Below are positions 54,970 through 63,126 of a DNA stretch of 64,000 nt, in pieces. Source of the stretch: Paraburkholderia phytofirmans OLGA172. GTDB lineage: Bacteria; Pseudomonadota; Gammaproteobacteria; Burkholderiales; Burkholderiaceae. The stretch lies in contig NZ_CP014578.1 in NCBI RefSeq assembly GCF_001634365.1, positions 4,402,001 through 4,466,000 of the forward strand. Direction: 5' to 3'. The position numbers and the translations under genes are program-made. Below the pieces are notes generated by a model. That model searched no databases and was not told the origin of the DNA. It saw nothing but the letters and a program-made list of their open reading frames with translations. Each line of letters begins with the position of its first letter. Positions within the stretch are counted from its first letter, which is position 1.

Positions 54970-54996
54970 TTTACGGCAACGGAGCAGAAAACTTTG
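54970..54996 (-). promoter_or_regulatory. Sigma-28 (FliA) promoter of motAB-che operon
   Basis: On the minus strand: CAAAGTTT (7 of 8), exactly 11 bases, then GCCGTAAA (6 of 8 against GCCGATAA). It lies in the gap between the flhC remnant and motA, about 45 bases before the motA ATG. Confidence 0.65.
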
Positions 54997-55151
54997 ACGG
55001 AAAAGCGGCGCGTCGCTCCGGTGTAAACCAGAGGCGGCTTAAACCGGCGAAGCCGGGCCCGGCACCGGCGATCGGGCCGGAAGGCCCGCCGAATGGCGGT
55101 TGTCGACGCGTGTACCGGGTCGCGCGCCGCGGGCCGATGCGGCCCTGCGGC

Positions 55152-55434
55152 TCAAACCCCGAGCTCAGCGAGGCTTTCGCGGGCCTGGGCGGCGGCAAGC
55201 TTCCTGGTCTTGCCCGCGCGCGAAGGCGGCTGGCAAAGCCCACAGACAAAGGCGTGCTGCGGATCGTGTGCATGCGCGACAAAATGTCCGCCGCACCGGG
55301 AGCAGGCGGTCATTTGCAGCATTCCGGAGTCGAAGAAGCGCACCAGCGTCCAGGCGCGCGTGAGACTGAGCACGGGCTCGTCGTCGTGCAATAGGGCGTG
55401 TACCAATCGCTTTTTTTGAACTACAAGCTGCCAT
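55152..55434 (-). pseudogene. flhC: Flagellar master regulator subunit FlhC, truncated and frameshifted
   Basis: FlhC (about 190 residues) pairs with FlhD to switch on class II flagellar operons. Here only the C-terminal ~80 residues remain: [60 protein letters not shown]. The zinc-site cysteines (CSRC, CGLC) are kept. The usual start survives: an ATG overlaps the flhD stop (TGATGGCAGC), but it reads M-A-A-C-S-S-K-K then goes out of frame after an A7 tract. With six A residues the frame would join, giving a ~92-residue protein that still lacks about residues 5-100. A TTG at 55406 could start an 84-residue fragment. Confidence 0.85.
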
Positions 55435-55754
55435 CAGCCGAGTTGCTCGACTGGCTGGCTTGCCATCAGGATCGCGGAATGCGCCTGGGCCACGGCGCTG
55501 GATTTGCCTTTGTCCGCAAGGGCGGACAGCACGGCATGGTCGTCGAAACGGAAACGGCACAGCACCTGATTGGACGCCGCCAGCTTCACGGTCTGCGCCA
55601 ACGACAGATTGGCGAGCACGTCGGCCAACTGGTCCGAAATCCCCATGCGAAACATGCCCATCGGCTTGTCTTCGCGCAGCAGACGCTGGGCGAGCAGGAG
55701 ATAAGAAAGGTTGATTTCTCTGATCTCATTGAGCATTTCGCTTGTTGCGCTCAT
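55434..55754 (-). CDS. flhD: Flagellar transcriptional regulator FlhD
   Basis: FlhD (106 residues) is the other half of the master regulator. The sequence is typical and complete: MSATSEMLNEIREINLSYLL, LAQRLLREDKPMGMFRMGIS, QTVKLAASNQVLCRFRFDDH. The ATG at 55754 follows CGGGGGAATC; the longer frame to 55898 has no homology. The stop overlaps the flhC start (TGATG). Upstream lie two strong palindromes. With flhC broken, FlhD has no evident partner in this window. Confidence 0.95.
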   Translation of the reverse strand: MSATSEMLNEIREINLSYLLLAQRLLREDKPMGMFRMGISDQLADVLANLSLAQTVKLAASNQVLCRFRFDDHAVLSALADKGKSSAVAQAHSAILMASQPVEQLG

Positions 55755-56458
55755 GATTCCCCCGGGGTGTATCTGGCTGGTCAGGCCGTTACGGAAACGT
55801 TTGCTCGAACGCGCGCACTTAAACCGCACGAATCGGCTCGTTTCTGGTCTTGCCAGCATTGTGTCGAAATGGGGAGCGGACGAAAATCGGACAGACACCC
55901 AGCCTGCCTGACGGATTAATCCGTCATTCTTGTAGGAATTTTTCCTACACGGAGGGGGCAGAAAGAAGGTTGCAGCAGGCGAAAGCGGTGCGCAGCTTGA
56001 GATTCGCGATGCGCTTTGGATGATTTTTCAGCGGCAAGGTGAACCAAATGGTGAGTCATGAGTGGCTCAAAGTCCGCACCTTGCTGCGGTGAGGAACAAT
56101 TATAAGACGTTTTCACTTCTGCGCAACACGCGTAGTGTAGGGACCGCTCCAGGTCCGGGACCGTCTCTTGCTGCTGTTCCCCCAGCACCTGGATGTCTAT
56201 CACTCATGCCCCTCGAGTATCAGGCCAACCCTCCTGCCGACCTGTAACGCATCATGTTTCGCGCTGTAACAACATTAAGTGTTTGAAAAATAACTCGAAT
56301 TAGCTCGGCCGATCCCGATAATGCACCTAGGGGATTACCCGATGCAGGTTCGGAGCACCCCGGGCGGCGGCTTACCGCGCCCAACCGTCCGTCAGGCATT
56401 CGCTCCTCGCTCTACTCGAGCGCCGTTGTGCGAAGCCGTTTTAAACAGGAGAAAACGC
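55755..56458. other. Long regulatory gap between flhD and the glycosyltransferase
   Basis: About 700 bases without a supportable gene, upstream of both flanking divergent genes. It holds the two palindromes at 55909-55949 and an AT-richer stretch at 56230-56320 (TTAAGTGTTTGAAAAATAAC) that may carry the glycosyltransferase promoter. Long upstream regions are usual for flhDC, which integrates many signals. Small frames here show no family resemblance. Confidence 0.5.
55909..55949. promoter_or_regulatory. Twin palindromes upstream of flhD (putative operators)
   Basis: A perfect 18-base palindrome TGACGGATTAATCCGTCA (55909-55926) is followed 4 bases later by TGTAGGAA-TTT-TTCCTACA (55931-55949). 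They lie 155-195 bases before flhD. Their size and symmetry suit dimeric regulators. The second also could form an RNA hairpin. Which protein binds is unknown. Confidence 0.55.
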
Positions 56459-57523
56459 ATGCGAATCGCACAAATTGCGCCGTTGTATGAAGCTGTCCCA
56501 CCGAAACTCTACGGCGGCACCGAACGCGTCGTCTCGTATCTGACCGAAGCGCTGGTCGACCTCGGCCACGACGTCACGCTGTTTGCGAGCGGCGATTCGG
56601 TCACCTCCGCGAACCTCGACGCCTGCTGGCCTCGTGCGCTGCGCCTCGACCCGACCATCCGCGATGCGTTGGCTCCGCATGTCCTGATGATGGAAAAGGT
56701 GCGCAAGGTCGCGCATGAATTCGACGTGCTGCACTTTCACCTCGATTACATGCCGTTCCCGCTCTTCACCACCATGGACACGCCGTTCGTGACGACGCTT
56801 CATGGCCGTCTGGACCTGCCGGAACTGCAACCGGTGTTCGATGCGTTCTCGAACGTGCCGGTGGTATCGATTTCGGACTCGCAGCGCACGCCACTGCCGC
56901 AGGCCAACTGGCTGAACACGATTTACCACGGCCTGCCCGAGCAGTTGCTCACACCCCAGACGCACAAGAAGCCGGAGTATCTGGCGTTCCTCGGCCGTAT
57001 CTGTCCGGAGAAGCGCGTCGATACAGCTATCAAGATCGCCGCACAAAGCGGTCTGCCGCTGAAGATCGCCGCCAAGGTGGATAAGGTCGACCAGGAATAC
57101 TTCAAGAAGGAAATCGAACCGCTGCTCTCCATGGCGCACGTGGAGTTCGTCGGCGAAATCAACGAGGCGCAGAAGCCCGAGTTCCTCTCAGGCGCCAAGG
57201 CGCTGCTGTTCCCGATCGACTGGTCGGAGCCGTTCGGTCTGGTGATGATCGAATCGATGGCGTGCGGCACGCCGGTGATCGCGTTTAACCGCGGTTCAGT
57301 GCCGGAAGTGATCGACCACGGCGTGACCGGCTACATTGTCGAGGACGTTCAAGGTGCGGTGGCCGCGCTGCAGCGTCTGGACGAACTGTCGCGCAGCGAG
57401 ATTCGCGCGCAGTTCGAACGCCGCTTCAGTTCGAAAACGATGGCTAGGAATTACGTGGACGGCTATTCGGCACTGATCGAAGCGACGCGCCGCCCGATGT
57501 TGCGCCGGGTAGCGGTGGGTTGA
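56459..57523 (+). CDS. Glycosyltransferase family 4 (GT-B) protein
   Basis: A 354-residue GT-B-fold glycosyltransferase. The N-terminal domain starts MRIAQIAPLYEAVPPKLYGG, TERVVSYLTEALVDLGHDVT; the C-terminal domain has YLAFLGRICPEKRVDTAIKI and the donor-binding ESMACGTPVIAFNRGSVPEV preceded by EPFGLVMIE, the E-x7-E element. The ATG at 56459 follows AGGAG; a longer frame upstream lacks homology. It resembles retaining transferases that use nucleotide sugars. The acceptor is unknown; neighbours do not help. Confidence 0.88.
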   Translation: MRIAQIAPLYEAVPPKLYGGTERVVSYLTEALVDLGHDVTLFASGDSVTSANLDACWPRALRLDPTIRDALAPHVLMMEKVRKVAHEFDVLHFHLDYMPFPLFTTMDTPFVTTLHGRLDLPELQPVFDAFSNVPVVSISDSQRTPLPQANWLNTIYHGLPEQLLTPQTHKKPEYLAFLGRICPEKRVDTAIKIAAQSGLPLKIAAKVDKVDQEYFKKEIEPLLSMAHVEFVGEINEAQKPEFLSGAKALLFPIDWSEPFGLVMIESMACGTPVIAFNRGSVPEVIDHGVTGYIVEDVQGAVAALQRLDELSRSEIRAQFERRFSSKTMARNYVDGYSALIEATRRPMLRRVAVG

Positions 57524-57683
57524 GCAACGTGCTTAAGCGGCTGACCTTTTTATGCACTCAACCGCTTAAGCTGTGCTTCTGCCGCTTACGCCGCTTTCCG
57601 ATTCGCACGCCAATCATGAGTACATTTGCCTGTTGAATCGTTTGCGTGAGCGGTTTGCAGGAGTTAACCCGCTTCCACTACGG

Positions 57684-57712
57684 AAAAGCCGCCTCTCAAG
57701 GGCGGCTTTTTT
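57684..57712 (+). terminator. Terminator between glycosyltransferase and H-NS gene
   Basis: AAAAGCCGCC, a short loop, then GGCGGCTTTTTT. It lies about 160 bases after the glycosyltransferase and about 100 bases from the converging hns-like gene, so it may serve both. Confidence 0.8.
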
Positions 57713-57815
57713 AATACAAGCATGGAGGCGCTTCCATCCCAGATTAGCGCGGCGCGAATTAACAACCCGGCACGATCAACCTTCAGTTGGCTTGCGCCTC
57801 TACCGGTAAGGCATT

Positions 57816-58118
57816 TCAAGCCGCGCCAATCAGAAAGCGTTCGCGATTCTTGCCGACAATCCACTTTGGCGGTTTGCCGCGCCCGCTCCAGGTATTGCCC
57901 GATTTCGGATCCTGGTACTTGGCCGGCAGCGGCGCCTTCTTCGGCGGGCGTCCGCGCCGTGCGGCAACCGCGAAACCGAGGTCTTGCGCGGTTAGACCGT
58001 ATTCAGCGATCTTTTGGCGGATGTCGGCGACAACATTGTCGATTTCAGTACGCCGGGCTTCGTCTGCCTGTGCCTGCAATTTGGCAATCTGCGCCTTGAG
58101 GTCTGCATATTGCGACAT
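57816..58118 (-). CDS. H-NS family histone-like nucleoid-structuring protein
   Basis: A 100-residue H-NS-type silencer. The N-terminal coiled-coil oligomerisation region is SQYADLKAQIAKLQAQADEA; the C-terminal DNA-binding domain is YQDPKSGNTWSGRGKPPKWI, with the RGRPPKKAP linker and the TWSGRGKPP AT-hook-like loop typical of HvrA/Bv3F-type proteins. Burkholderia genomes hold several copies. Its own promoter region is AT-rich, so self-control is plausible. H-NS often affects flhDC, which lies 2 kb away, but no link is shown here. Confidence 0.93.
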   Translation of the reverse strand: MSQYADLKAQIAKLQAQADEARRTEIDNVVADIRQKIAEYGLTAQDLGFAVAARRGRPPKKAPLPAKYQDPKSGNTWSGRGKPPKWIVGKNRERFLIGAA

Positions 58119-58408
58119 TTCGGTTCTCCCTTTTTTTAGAACTCATTCGCTCGCAGACTAGCTGCAATTATAAAAATTCGCAATGGACAATAATACCGAT
58201 TTAGGAAGAAATCATCTGATAATTATTAAGCGTCGATGAATTGTAAAACGACGTCTTTACCAGGCAATAATAGCTAAAGGCGACTCCACATTGACAATTC
58301 TTGACACCTAATCTGGCTGTCTTTCCCTAAAATTGCGCGCTCAATGGCATGCATCTGCGCTTAGCATTCATGCCTCTCCAGGCGTCAAACATTTTAGGAT
58401 TACCAATC
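58119..58408. other. AT-rich divergent promoter region between hns-like gene and aqpZ
   Basis: About 290 bases, clearly more AT-rich than the rest of the window, with runs such as GCAATTATAAAAATTCGCAA and CTGATAATTATTAAG. Two TTGACA hexamers occur near 58291-58305, pointing toward aqpZ. This is a plausible H-NS binding region and holds both promoters. Confidence 0.55.
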
Positions 58409-59149
58409 ATGCAGTTGTCAAAACGTCTTGCCGCCGAGCTGTTCGGCACCTTCTGGCTCGTGCTCGGGGGCTGCGGCAGCGCCGTCCTCGCCGCCAATTT
58501 CGCCGGCCCGGTCCACGGTCTGGGCATCGGCTTCGTGGGCGTTTCGCTCGCATTCGGCCTCACTGTCCTGACAATGGCTTATGCAATCGGCCACATCTCC
58601 GGCTGTCACCTGAATCCGGCGGTGAGCGTCGGCCTGACCGTCGCCGGCCGCTTTCCGGCTCGCGACCTGCTGCCGTACATCGTCGCGCAAGTGATCGGCG
58701 CGGTGCTCGGTGCGCTGGTGCTGTCGTTGATCGCGTCGGGCAAGCCGGGGTTCGACCTCGTCGCCAGCGGTTTCGCCAGCAACGGCTACGGCGAGCGCTC
58801 GCCGGGCCATTACGCGCTCGCGGCCGCGTTCATTTGCGAAGTGGTGATGACCGGCTTCTTCCTCTTCGTCATCCTCGGCGCGACCGACAAGCGCGCGCCA
58901 GCCGGTTTCGCGCCAATCGCCATTGGCCTGTGCCTGACGCTGATCCACCTGATCTCGATTCCGGTTACCAACACGTCGGTCAACCCGGCGCGCTCGACCG
59001 GGCCGGCGCTGTTCGTCGGCGGCGCGGCGGTGGATCAACTGTGGATGTTCTGGGTCGCCCCGATTCTCGGCGCGGTGATCGCAGGGGTGCTGTACCCGCT
59101 CATCGCCGAAAGCCGTCGCGGCAATTCGCAGGAACTGGCGCTCGACTGA
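58409..59149 (+). CDS. aqpZ: Aquaporin Z
   Basis: AqpZ (246 residues) is a water channel in the inner membrane. Six spans and two half-helices are visible, with both NPA motifs ([20 protein letters not shown] and [18 protein letters not shown]) and the narrow selectivity filter region of water-specific aquaporins (Arg after the second NPA). The ATG at 58409 follows AGGATTACC; the frame upstream is not conserved. A strong terminator follows. Confidence 0.96.
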   Translation: MQLSKRLAAELFGTFWLVLGGCGSAVLAANFAGPVHGLGIGFVGVSLAFGLTVLTMAYAIGHISGCHLNPAVSVGLTVAGRFPARDLLPYIVAQVIGAVLGALVLSLIASGKPGFDLVASGFASNGYGERSPGHYALAAAFICEVVMTGFFLFVILGATDKRAPAGFAPIAIGLCLTLIHLISIPVTNTSVNPARSTGPALFVGGAAVDQLWMFWVAPILGAVIAGVLYPLIAESRRGNSQELALD

Positions 59150-59185
59150 TCAGCGCGTGCGCCAGCTGTGCGCATCCAGACAGTC

Positions 59186-59218
59186 AAAGCGGGCGCTGCG
59201 GCGCCCGCTTCGTTTTTG
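59186..59218 (+). terminator. Terminator after aqpZ
   Basis: AAGCGGGCGC, TGCG, GCGCCCGCTT, then CGTTTTTG: a 10-base-pair stem with T-tract 38 bases after the aqpZ stop. Confidence 0.85.
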
Positions 59219-59303
59219 TACGCATAATGCGGGCAGCCCAGTGGCCTGCCAATGCCCCGCTGCTAGAATCGTGCGACTTCCCAAGCTCGCACAGGTGCTA
59301 CCG

Positions 59304-59999
59304 ATGACCCGTTTCCGCGGATTCCTGCATGGCGTCGCACTCTCCGTCGGCAGTTTGTGTGCGGGCGTACTAGCGTTACCCGCGGCCCATGCGGCGGACA
59401 GCAATACCGAAACGCTCGTATTCGTGCGCCACGGCGAGAAACCCGCCAAGGGTTACGGCCAGCTCAATTGCCAGGGGCTCAACCGTGCGCTGGCGTTGCC
59501 GGCCGTGATCGCCGCCAAGTTCGGCAAACCGGATGCGATCTACGCGCCCGATCCCGGCCAGCAAAAGGACGACAGCGGCCATCCCTATTACTATATTCGG
59601 CCGCTTGCGACCATCGAGCCGACCGCTATCCAATTCCAGATGCCGGTGCAAACGCCGTACGGTTTCGCCCAGATCGACCAACTCGGCACGGCGCTCGTCA
59701 ATCCATCCAATCGCAACAAGCTGATTGTCGTTGCGTGGGAACACAAGCTGATCGTGAAGCTGTTGCGCAAGATGATGAGCACGCATGGCGGCAATGCCGC
59801 CGAGGTCCCCAACTGGCAAAGCGACGACTTCGACAGTATCTATATTGTTCGCCTCGACTGGCAAAGCGGCACGGCTCACGCGACGTTCAAGCTTGACCGC
59901 CAGGGGCTAAACGGCCGCGCTGCGGATTGCCCATGCGCGGCGCTGCCGGGTGTTCCTTCTGCGGCTGCGGCGGGCGCTTCCGCGGGCTCAGCTGATTAA
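59304..59999 (+). CDS. Exported histidine phosphatase family protein
   Basis: A 231-residue protein with a signal peptide (FLHGVALSVGSLCAGVLALP, cleavage near AHAADSN). The phosphoglycerate-mutase-type motif VRHGEKP stands at the start of the mature part (catalytic His), and VVAWEHKLIVKLL supplies the second His with Glu nearby. No RHG-family substrate can be assigned. The ATG at 59304 has a weak AGGTG site. The C-terminal 20 residues are an Ala/Gly tail. Downstream lies a possible bidirectional hairpin. Confidence 0.8.
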   Translation: MTRFRGFLHGVALSVGSLCAGVLALPAAHAADSNTETLVFVRHGEKPAKGYGQLNCQGLNRALALPAVIAAKFGKPDAIYAPDPGQQKDDSGHPYYYIRPLATIEPTAIQFQMPVQTPYGFAQIDQLGTALVNPSNRNKLIVVAWEHKLIVKLLRKMMSTHGGNAAEVPNWQSDDFDSIYIVRLDWQSGTAHATFKLDRQGLNGRAADCPCAALPGVPSAAAAGASAGSAD

Positions 60000-60105
60000 T
60001 AAAGTAGCGGTCGCCACCGGAGTCACGATGACCGCGGCGATCGCCGTGGCGGGTGGCACGGCTGATCGTAGCGCTGGGTTGGGTCGCGGAGGGACGCGAA
60101 CAAGC

Positions 60106-60135
60106 GGCCCGCATCCCCGAAAGAGGATGCGGGCC
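60106..60135. terminator. Hairpin between converging phosphatase genes
   Basis: GGCCCGCATCC, an 8-base loop, GGATGCGGGCC: an 11-base-pair perfect stem between two converging genes. T-tracts are weak on both sides (CCGTTTTC on the plus strand). Confidence 0.5.
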
Positions 60136-60144
60136 GGTCCGTTT

Positions 60145-60966
60145 TCAGGACGTCAGTTCGTCGTCGAGCGAGAAAAGCTTGCGCAGATGCTGCGCGACGC
60201 CCGCTTCAAAGTTGTTGCCGATGCGCGGCACGTTCGGCAGACGTGTGACGAGATCGGGATTGGCGTTGTTCATCATGAACGGATGGCCGGCTGTCTCCAG
60301 CAGGTCGATATCGTTCATGTTGTCGCCGAATGCCACGCATTGCGAGGCGTCGACGCCGAGGCGCTCAAGCACGATCTGCAAAGCACGCCCCTTCGATACG
60401 TTCGACGTCATCACCTCCAGACAGTCCGGCAGCGAATAGGTGACGTACAGCGCGTCACCGAATTCACGCGCGAGGTTGGCCGAGACGTGTGCGAGATCGT
60501 CAGGCTCACCGATGTAGAGGACCTTCGCGATGTCGGCACCGTCGTGCTTCGGCAGATCGGCGACCTCGTAGGTGAAGCCGGAATCCTGGTGGAATTTCAG
60601 CAGGTCCGGCGCATCCCGATCGATCAGCCACGCCTGGTCGGCGAACAGATTGACGATCACACGGCCGTGCGCGCCGGCGATTTCCGGCTGCACCAGCCGC
60701 TGCACGATGGCCGGAGGCAGGTCGTCGGCGTGGATTACCGAGTTGTCCGGCGCGTGAATGCGTGCACCGTTCGACGTGATCAGATAGGCGCTGACACCCA
60801 GCAGGTCGCGAATGCTCGCGACGTCGCAGTAGTGGCGCCCCGTAGCGATCACGAAGTGCAGCCCATCGCTTTCCAGTTTGCGCACGGTAGCGATCGTGAA
60901 CGGGTCCACCTGGTGATCGGCGTTGAGCAGCGTGCCGTCGAGATCCGTGGCAATGACTTTGTACAT
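60145..60966 (-). CDS. Cof-type HAD-superfamily phosphatase
   Basis: A 273-residue HAD hydrolase of the Cof/YidA type (class IIB cap). Motif I is TDLDGTLLNADH near the N-terminus (nucleophile Asp8), motif II is IATGRHY, motif III Lys is in NVSKGRAL and motif IV is AFGDNMNDIDLL. Such enzymes release phosphate from sugar phosphates, phosphorylated vitamins or nucleotides. Substrate cannot be told. It lies 88 bases after the GlcNAc-kinase-like gene on the same strand, so the two may share a transcript. Confidence 0.92.
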   Translation of the reverse strand: MYKVIATDLDGTLLNADHQVDPFTIATVRKLESDGLHFVIATGRHYCDVASIRDLLGVSAYLITSNGARIHAPDNSVIHADDLPPAIVQRLVQPEIAGAHGRVIVNLFADQAWLIDRDAPDLLKFHQDSGFTYEVADLPKHDGADIAKVLYIGEPDDLAHVSANLAREFGDALYVTYSLPDCLEVMTSNVSKGRALQIVLERLGVDASQCVAFGDNMNDIDLLETAGHPFMMNNANPDLVTRLPNVPRIGNNFEAGVAQHLRKLFSLDDELTS

Positions 60967-61053
60967 AGTGTGAGCAGCCGGGCAGCGTCAAAGATCGCAT
61001 TTTACCGTTGCGCGCCGCGTCCGCGAGATCGCAACCGGCGCGCCAGACGATGC

Positions 61054-61935
61054 TCAACCGGCGAGGCGAATCGCTTCGCGCTGCGCCAACTGCAGACCGC
61101 CGTGTGCCGAGTCCGCCAACGGCTCGCGCAAGCGGGCCTGATAGATCTGCGGCACGTACTCGCGCAAAGGTGCGCCGAGACCGCCGCACAGCGCGACTGG
61201 CAGAGTCGCCGACGGGTCGAGCGCGGCAATCATCTTGCCCACTTCCACGCCCGCCTCGCCGAGCAAACGCGCTGCGAACGGATGCGTGCGATGCGCGATG
61301 ACGATCGGCGCAAGCCGCGCATAAGCGGTCTGATTGGCTTCGCACAGCCAGACCACGAGACTGTCGCGGTCATGTGCACCGGTGTGGACGAGCAGCGCCT
61401 GCGCCAGATCGTCGTTAGGCACACGCCCGTCGAGCACCTGCTGCGCGTGCACGATGGCCCGCAGCCCGAGCCATGCGCCGCTCGCTTCGTCGCCCGACGG
61501 GTAACCGAAGCCGCCGGCGGTTCGGCATTCGCCATCGCCGTCAAGCACGGCCGCCTGACTCCCGGTGCCAAGCGCGACGACTACGCCGGACGCGCCGCCA
61601 TGCGCACCGAGCAAGGTGGTGTACACATCGCTTTCCACCGCGAGGCCGGCTACCGCCGGCGCCTGCGCGCGAAACGCGGCCAGCCAGTCGCGATTATTGA
61701 CCCCTGCTAATCCGCAGCCGAGTACGCAGCGCGACCAGTCCAGCGGTACGCCGGCACGTGCAAAGGCGTCGGCGCAGCCGGCCCCGATAGCCTGCCACGC
61801 GCGTTCCACGCCGAGCCCCAGCCCCGACGGCCCGCTCGCCGCCTGCGCCAGTTCGCGGCGCTGTGCGTCGCCGAGTACGACGCGCGTACCGCTGCCGCCG
61901 CCATCAATGCCGATCAGAAAGAGGTCTTTATTCAT
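61054..61935 (-). CDS. BadF/BadG-type ATPase, N-acetylglucosamine kinase-like
   Basis: A 293-residue protein of the ASKHA fold. The phosphate-1 motif is GIDGGGSGTRVVLGD at the N-terminus; VALGTGSQAAVLDGDG is phosphate-2; LCGGLGAPLREYVPQIYQ is the adenosine region. This resembles bacterial GlcNAc or glucosamine kinases (GspK type) in the BcrAD/BadFG family, which feed amino sugars into metabolism. The nearby HAD phosphatase could act on a related sugar phosphate, but that is a guess. The start ATG lies at 61935. Confidence 0.87.
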   Translation of the reverse strand: MNKDLFLIGIDGGGSGTRVVLGDAQRRELAQAASGPSGLGLGVERAWQAIGAGCADAFARAGVPLDWSRCVLGCGLAGVNNRDWLAAFRAQAPAVAGLAVESDVYTTLLGAHGGASGVVVALGTGSQAAVLDGDGECRTAGGFGYPSGDEASGAWLGLRAIVHAQQVLDGRVPNDDLAQALLVHTGAHDRDSLVVWLCEANQTAYARLAPIVIAHRTHPFAARLLGEAGVEVGKMIAALDPSATLPVALCGGLGAPLREYVPQIYQARLREPLADSAHGGLQLAQREAIRLAG

Positions 61936-62075
61936 CGAATCGAGTGAATTCAGGTGGTGAAGAACGCATAGCGTGGCAGGTCAGTTTCAATCCGGCAATC
62001 GGCTGAATGGCCAGCTTGCGGCACGCGCGGCTTCCGCTATGCTGACGGTCGACATGACAACGCGGGAGCGCGAAA

Positions 62076-62672
62076 GTGACACAGCGATGCAACTGGGTAT
62101 CGAGCGAAGCGCTCGCACACTACCATGACACCGAATGGGGCGTGCCCTCGCGCGACGATCAGCATCTGTTCGAAATGCTGGTGCTGGAAGGCGCGCAGGC
62201 GGGTTTGTCATGGTCGACGATTCTCAACAAACGGACCGGCTATCGCCGCGCATTCGCCGACTTCGATATCGGCAAGGTCGCGCGCTTTACGCCTAAACAC
62301 GTCGATGCGCTGGTGCTGGACGAAAGTATTGTGCGCCATCGCGGCAAGATCGAGTCGGCCATTACCAACGCGCGCGCCGTGCAGCAGATCCAGGCCGAAC
62401 ACGGCTCGCTCGCCAACTTCGTATGGTCATTCGTCGATCAGACACCAATCCAGAACGATTGGGCATCGTATAAACAGGCGCCGGCATCCACCGAAATTTC
62501 GGACGCGCTCAGCAAGGGGCTGAAGCGCTATGGCTGCAAGTTCGTCGGCTCGACGATCTGCTACGCGTTCATGCAGGCGGTCGGCATGGTGAACGACCAC
62601 GAGGCGAGCTGTATGTGCCGTGCGCGATGCGCGGCGCTCGGCAAGAAGGGACGCAATCGTAAAGCGGGCTGA
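62076..62672 (+). CDS. tag: DNA-3-methyladenine glycosylase I
   Basis: Tag (198 residues) removes 3-methyladenine from DNA in base-excision repair. The zinc site is present: Cys5 (TQRCNWV), His17 (HYHDTEWGVP) and the C-terminal NDHEASCMC with His and Cys. The region GAQAGLSWSTILNKRTGYRR, then AFADFD is the helix-hairpin-helix signature of the family. The start is the GTG at 62076 with GGGAG upstream. Single gene, no operon. Confidence 0.95.
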   Translation: MTQRCNWVSSEALAHYHDTEWGVPSRDDQHLFEMLVLEGAQAGLSWSTILNKRTGYRRAFADFDIGKVARFTPKHVDALVLDESIVRHRGKIESAITNARAVQQIQAEHGSLANFVWSFVDQTPIQNDWASYKQAPASTEISDALSKGLKRYGCKFVGSTICYAFMQAVGMVNDHEASCMCRARCAALGKKGRNRKAG

Positions 62673-62849
62673 TGTGCCGGCGGGCACCGGGCGGCGCCGC
62701 CAGACCAGCACAAACGGCAAACTAGCCAAGCCCGCGAATTGAAAGCGCTTCCGGCATGCTACATCGGCAAAGCACCTGTCGCGGCGCCCGCTTAAAAAGC
62801 AAACCGGCGACTCAACCGTGCAAGCCCAGCGCAAAGCAGCGCCCCCAAA

Positions 62850-62893
62850 AGCAAAACGGCGATGTGGCTTCTTTCGAAGCTCACACCGCCGTT
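62850..62893 (-). terminator. Terminator after rpsU
   Basis: On the minus strand: ACGGCGGTGTGAGCTTC, GAAA, GAAGCCACATCGCCGT, then TTTGCTTTT. A long stem with two mismatches and a GNRA loop, 21 bases past the rpsU stop. Confidence 0.8.
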
Positions 62894-62913
62894 CGGCGTG
62901 CGAAACAGGCTGC

Positions 62914-63126
62914 TTAGTGCAGCTTTTTCGGCAGCATCTGGCTGCGCAGGCGCTTGTGCAGGCGCTTCACAGCAGCAGCCTTCTTGCGCTTACGTGCCGT
63001 GGTCGGCTTTTCGTACGATTGGCGCTCACGCAGTTCAGCGATCAGGCCATTCTTTTCGATTGCGCGACGAAAGCGGCGAATCGCCACTTCGAACGGCTCG
63101 TTTTCTTTCAGAAGAATCGTCGTCAT
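62914..63126 (-). CDS. rpsU: 30S ribosomal protein S21
   Basis: S21 (70 residues) is a basic small-subunit protein used in translation initiation. The sequence [20 protein letters not shown], then [20 protein letters not shown] and the Lys/Arg-rich end is canonical. Betaproteobacteria can carry more than one rpsU; this copy stands alone, with a strong terminator. The ATG at 63126 has an AGGA-like site (TTAGGAATTAC). Confidence 0.96.
   Translation of the reverse strand: MTTILLKENEPFEVAIRRFRRAIEKNGLIAELRERQSYEKPTTARKRKKAAAVKRLHKRLRSQMLPKKLH

Noticed and set aside
55165..55560. 131-codon arginine-rich frame over flhC and flhD
   Set aside because: It is the out-of-frame continuation from the flhC ATG plus upstream flhD sequence; the FlhC homology is in another frame.
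56270..56330. Sigma-28-like -10 (CCCGATAA) upstream of the glycosyltransferase
   Set aside because: The -10 is good, but no -35 element fits at 10-12 bases upstream.
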